Of a DNA stretch of 5,265 bases, positions 4,869-5,265 are shown one piece after another. Each line of letters opens with the position of its first letter. The stretch's first letter is position 1. The position numbers and the translations under genes were made by a program. The stretch comes from Candidatus Omnitrophota bacterium. GTDB taxonomy: Bacteria; Ratteibacteria; UBA8468; B48-G9; DTJG01. The notes beneath the pieces were generated by a model. That model did no database searches, was not told where the DNA came from, and worked only from the letters and a program-made list of their open reading frames with translations. Where the stretch lies: positions 1-5,265 of the forward strand of contig JAMWBX010000113.1 of assembly GCA_023818725.1 (NCBI GenBank), in the 5' to 3' direction.

Positions 4869-5265
4869 AAGAATTATTTCTAATTTGAAAAACATTGTTG
4901 GCGAAAATAATGTTATTGTTGAAGCCGGCAAGATTATTGATTACAGCCATGATGAATTTTCTCTCAGTGAGATTAGCCGTATGCCAGAGGCAGTTATTAA
5001 ACCCTTAAATTCTTTTGAAATATCAGAAATAATGAAACTTGCCACAAAAGAAAAAATACCTGTTGTGGCAAGAGGCGGAGCAACAGGCCTCTGTGGCGGA
5101 TGCGTTCCATTATACGGCGGGATTGTTATAAGTTTAGAAAAAATGAACAGAATTATTGAGATTGATGAGAAAAATCTTATGACAACTGTTGAGGCAGGGG
5201 TAAGCCTGAAGGAATTTTATTCAGCGCTTGAAGATAGAAAACTTTTTTTTCCACCTCATCCAGGC
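4849..5265 (+). CDS. GlcD-type FAD-linked oxidase (3' partial)
   Basis: This is the N-terminal part (139 residues) of an FAD-binding oxidase of the GlcD/D-lactate dehydrogenase type, which oxidises 2-hydroxy acids such as glycolate or D-lactate. The substrate cannot be told from this portion. The PCMH-type FAD domain is clear: PEAVIKPLNSFEISEIMKLA (46-65), the pyrophosphate-binding loop RGGATGLCGG (75-84; relatives usually have RGxGTGLSGG), GGIVISLEKMNRIIEID (90-106) and VEAGVSLKEF (114-123), ending in PPHPG at the window edge. Family members are around 450-480 residues, so roughly 70% lies beyond the window. The ATG at 4849 gives a family-like N-terminus (ERIISNLKNIVGENNVIVE) but overlaps the SprT-like gene by 20 bp and has no evident SD, so translation is probably coupled. 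A GlcF-type iron-sulfur partner could follow but is not seen. Confidence 0.92.
   Translation, partial: MYNKLNERIISNLKNIVGENNVIVEAGKIIDYSHDEFSLSEISRMPEAVIKPLNSFEISEIMKLATKEKIPVVARGGATGLCGGCVPLYGGIVISLEKMNRIIEIDEKNLMTTVEAGVSLKEFYSALEDRKLFFPPHPG

Noticed and set aside
4865..4888. Short + strand reading ATGAAAGAATTATTTCTAAT as the start of the last gene
   Set aside because: It stops after seven codons, while the frame from 4849 is open to the window end and gives a clear GlcD-type sequence.

Overview
The window looks like chromosomal DNA of an AT-rich bacterium. Genes are tightly packed, several have clear Shine-Dalgarno sequences (AAGGAG/GGAGG), and two have Sec-type signal peptides. The gene families suggest an uncultivated, probably anaerobic bacterium: a 4Fe-4S aldo/keto reductase, a uroporphyrinogen-decarboxylase-like protein outside heme synthesis, and the remnant of a large secreted sugar-binding or glycosidase-like protein. 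I associate this mix with polysaccharide degraders such as the Lentisphaerae/Omnitrophica side of the PVC group. That placement is a guess from family resemblance only.

Layout. Positions 1-485 (+) hold the C-terminal part of a ferredoxin-like aldo/keto reductase. Positions 489-1075 (-) hold a broken gene. It has an intact signal peptide and the start of a carbohydrate-binding-like domain, joined by an internal deletion to the C-terminal tail of what is probably the same protein, and that tail carries two further one-base deletions in A runs. Its SD, a candidate promoter and a perfect 14-bp palindrome survive at 1082-1135. Positions 1076-1232 are an AT-rich divergent intergenic region.

From 1233 to the window end runs a continuous + strand series with gaps of 0-11 bp or small overlaps, probably one operon: endonuclease V, an exported SagB-type nitroreductase, a UroD/MtaA-superfamily protein, a flavin-reductase-like FMN protein, a SprT-like zinc metalloprotease, and the N-terminal part of a GlcD-type FAD-linked oxidase (cut by the window end).

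The series mixes two DNA-maintenance proteins (EndoV for deaminated purines; SprT-like, whose relatives cleave DNA-protein crosslinks) with three flavoproteins and a possible methyl- or decarboxyl-transfer enzyme. No shared pathway can be demonstrated, and the run may simply be a mixed housekeeping operon. I see no mobile element, CRISPR array, tRNA or rRNA, and no clear new biological system. The most informative oddities are the deletion-fused pseudogene with its preserved regulatory region, the apparently leaderless start of the endonuclease V gene, and the Sec-exported nitroreductase.
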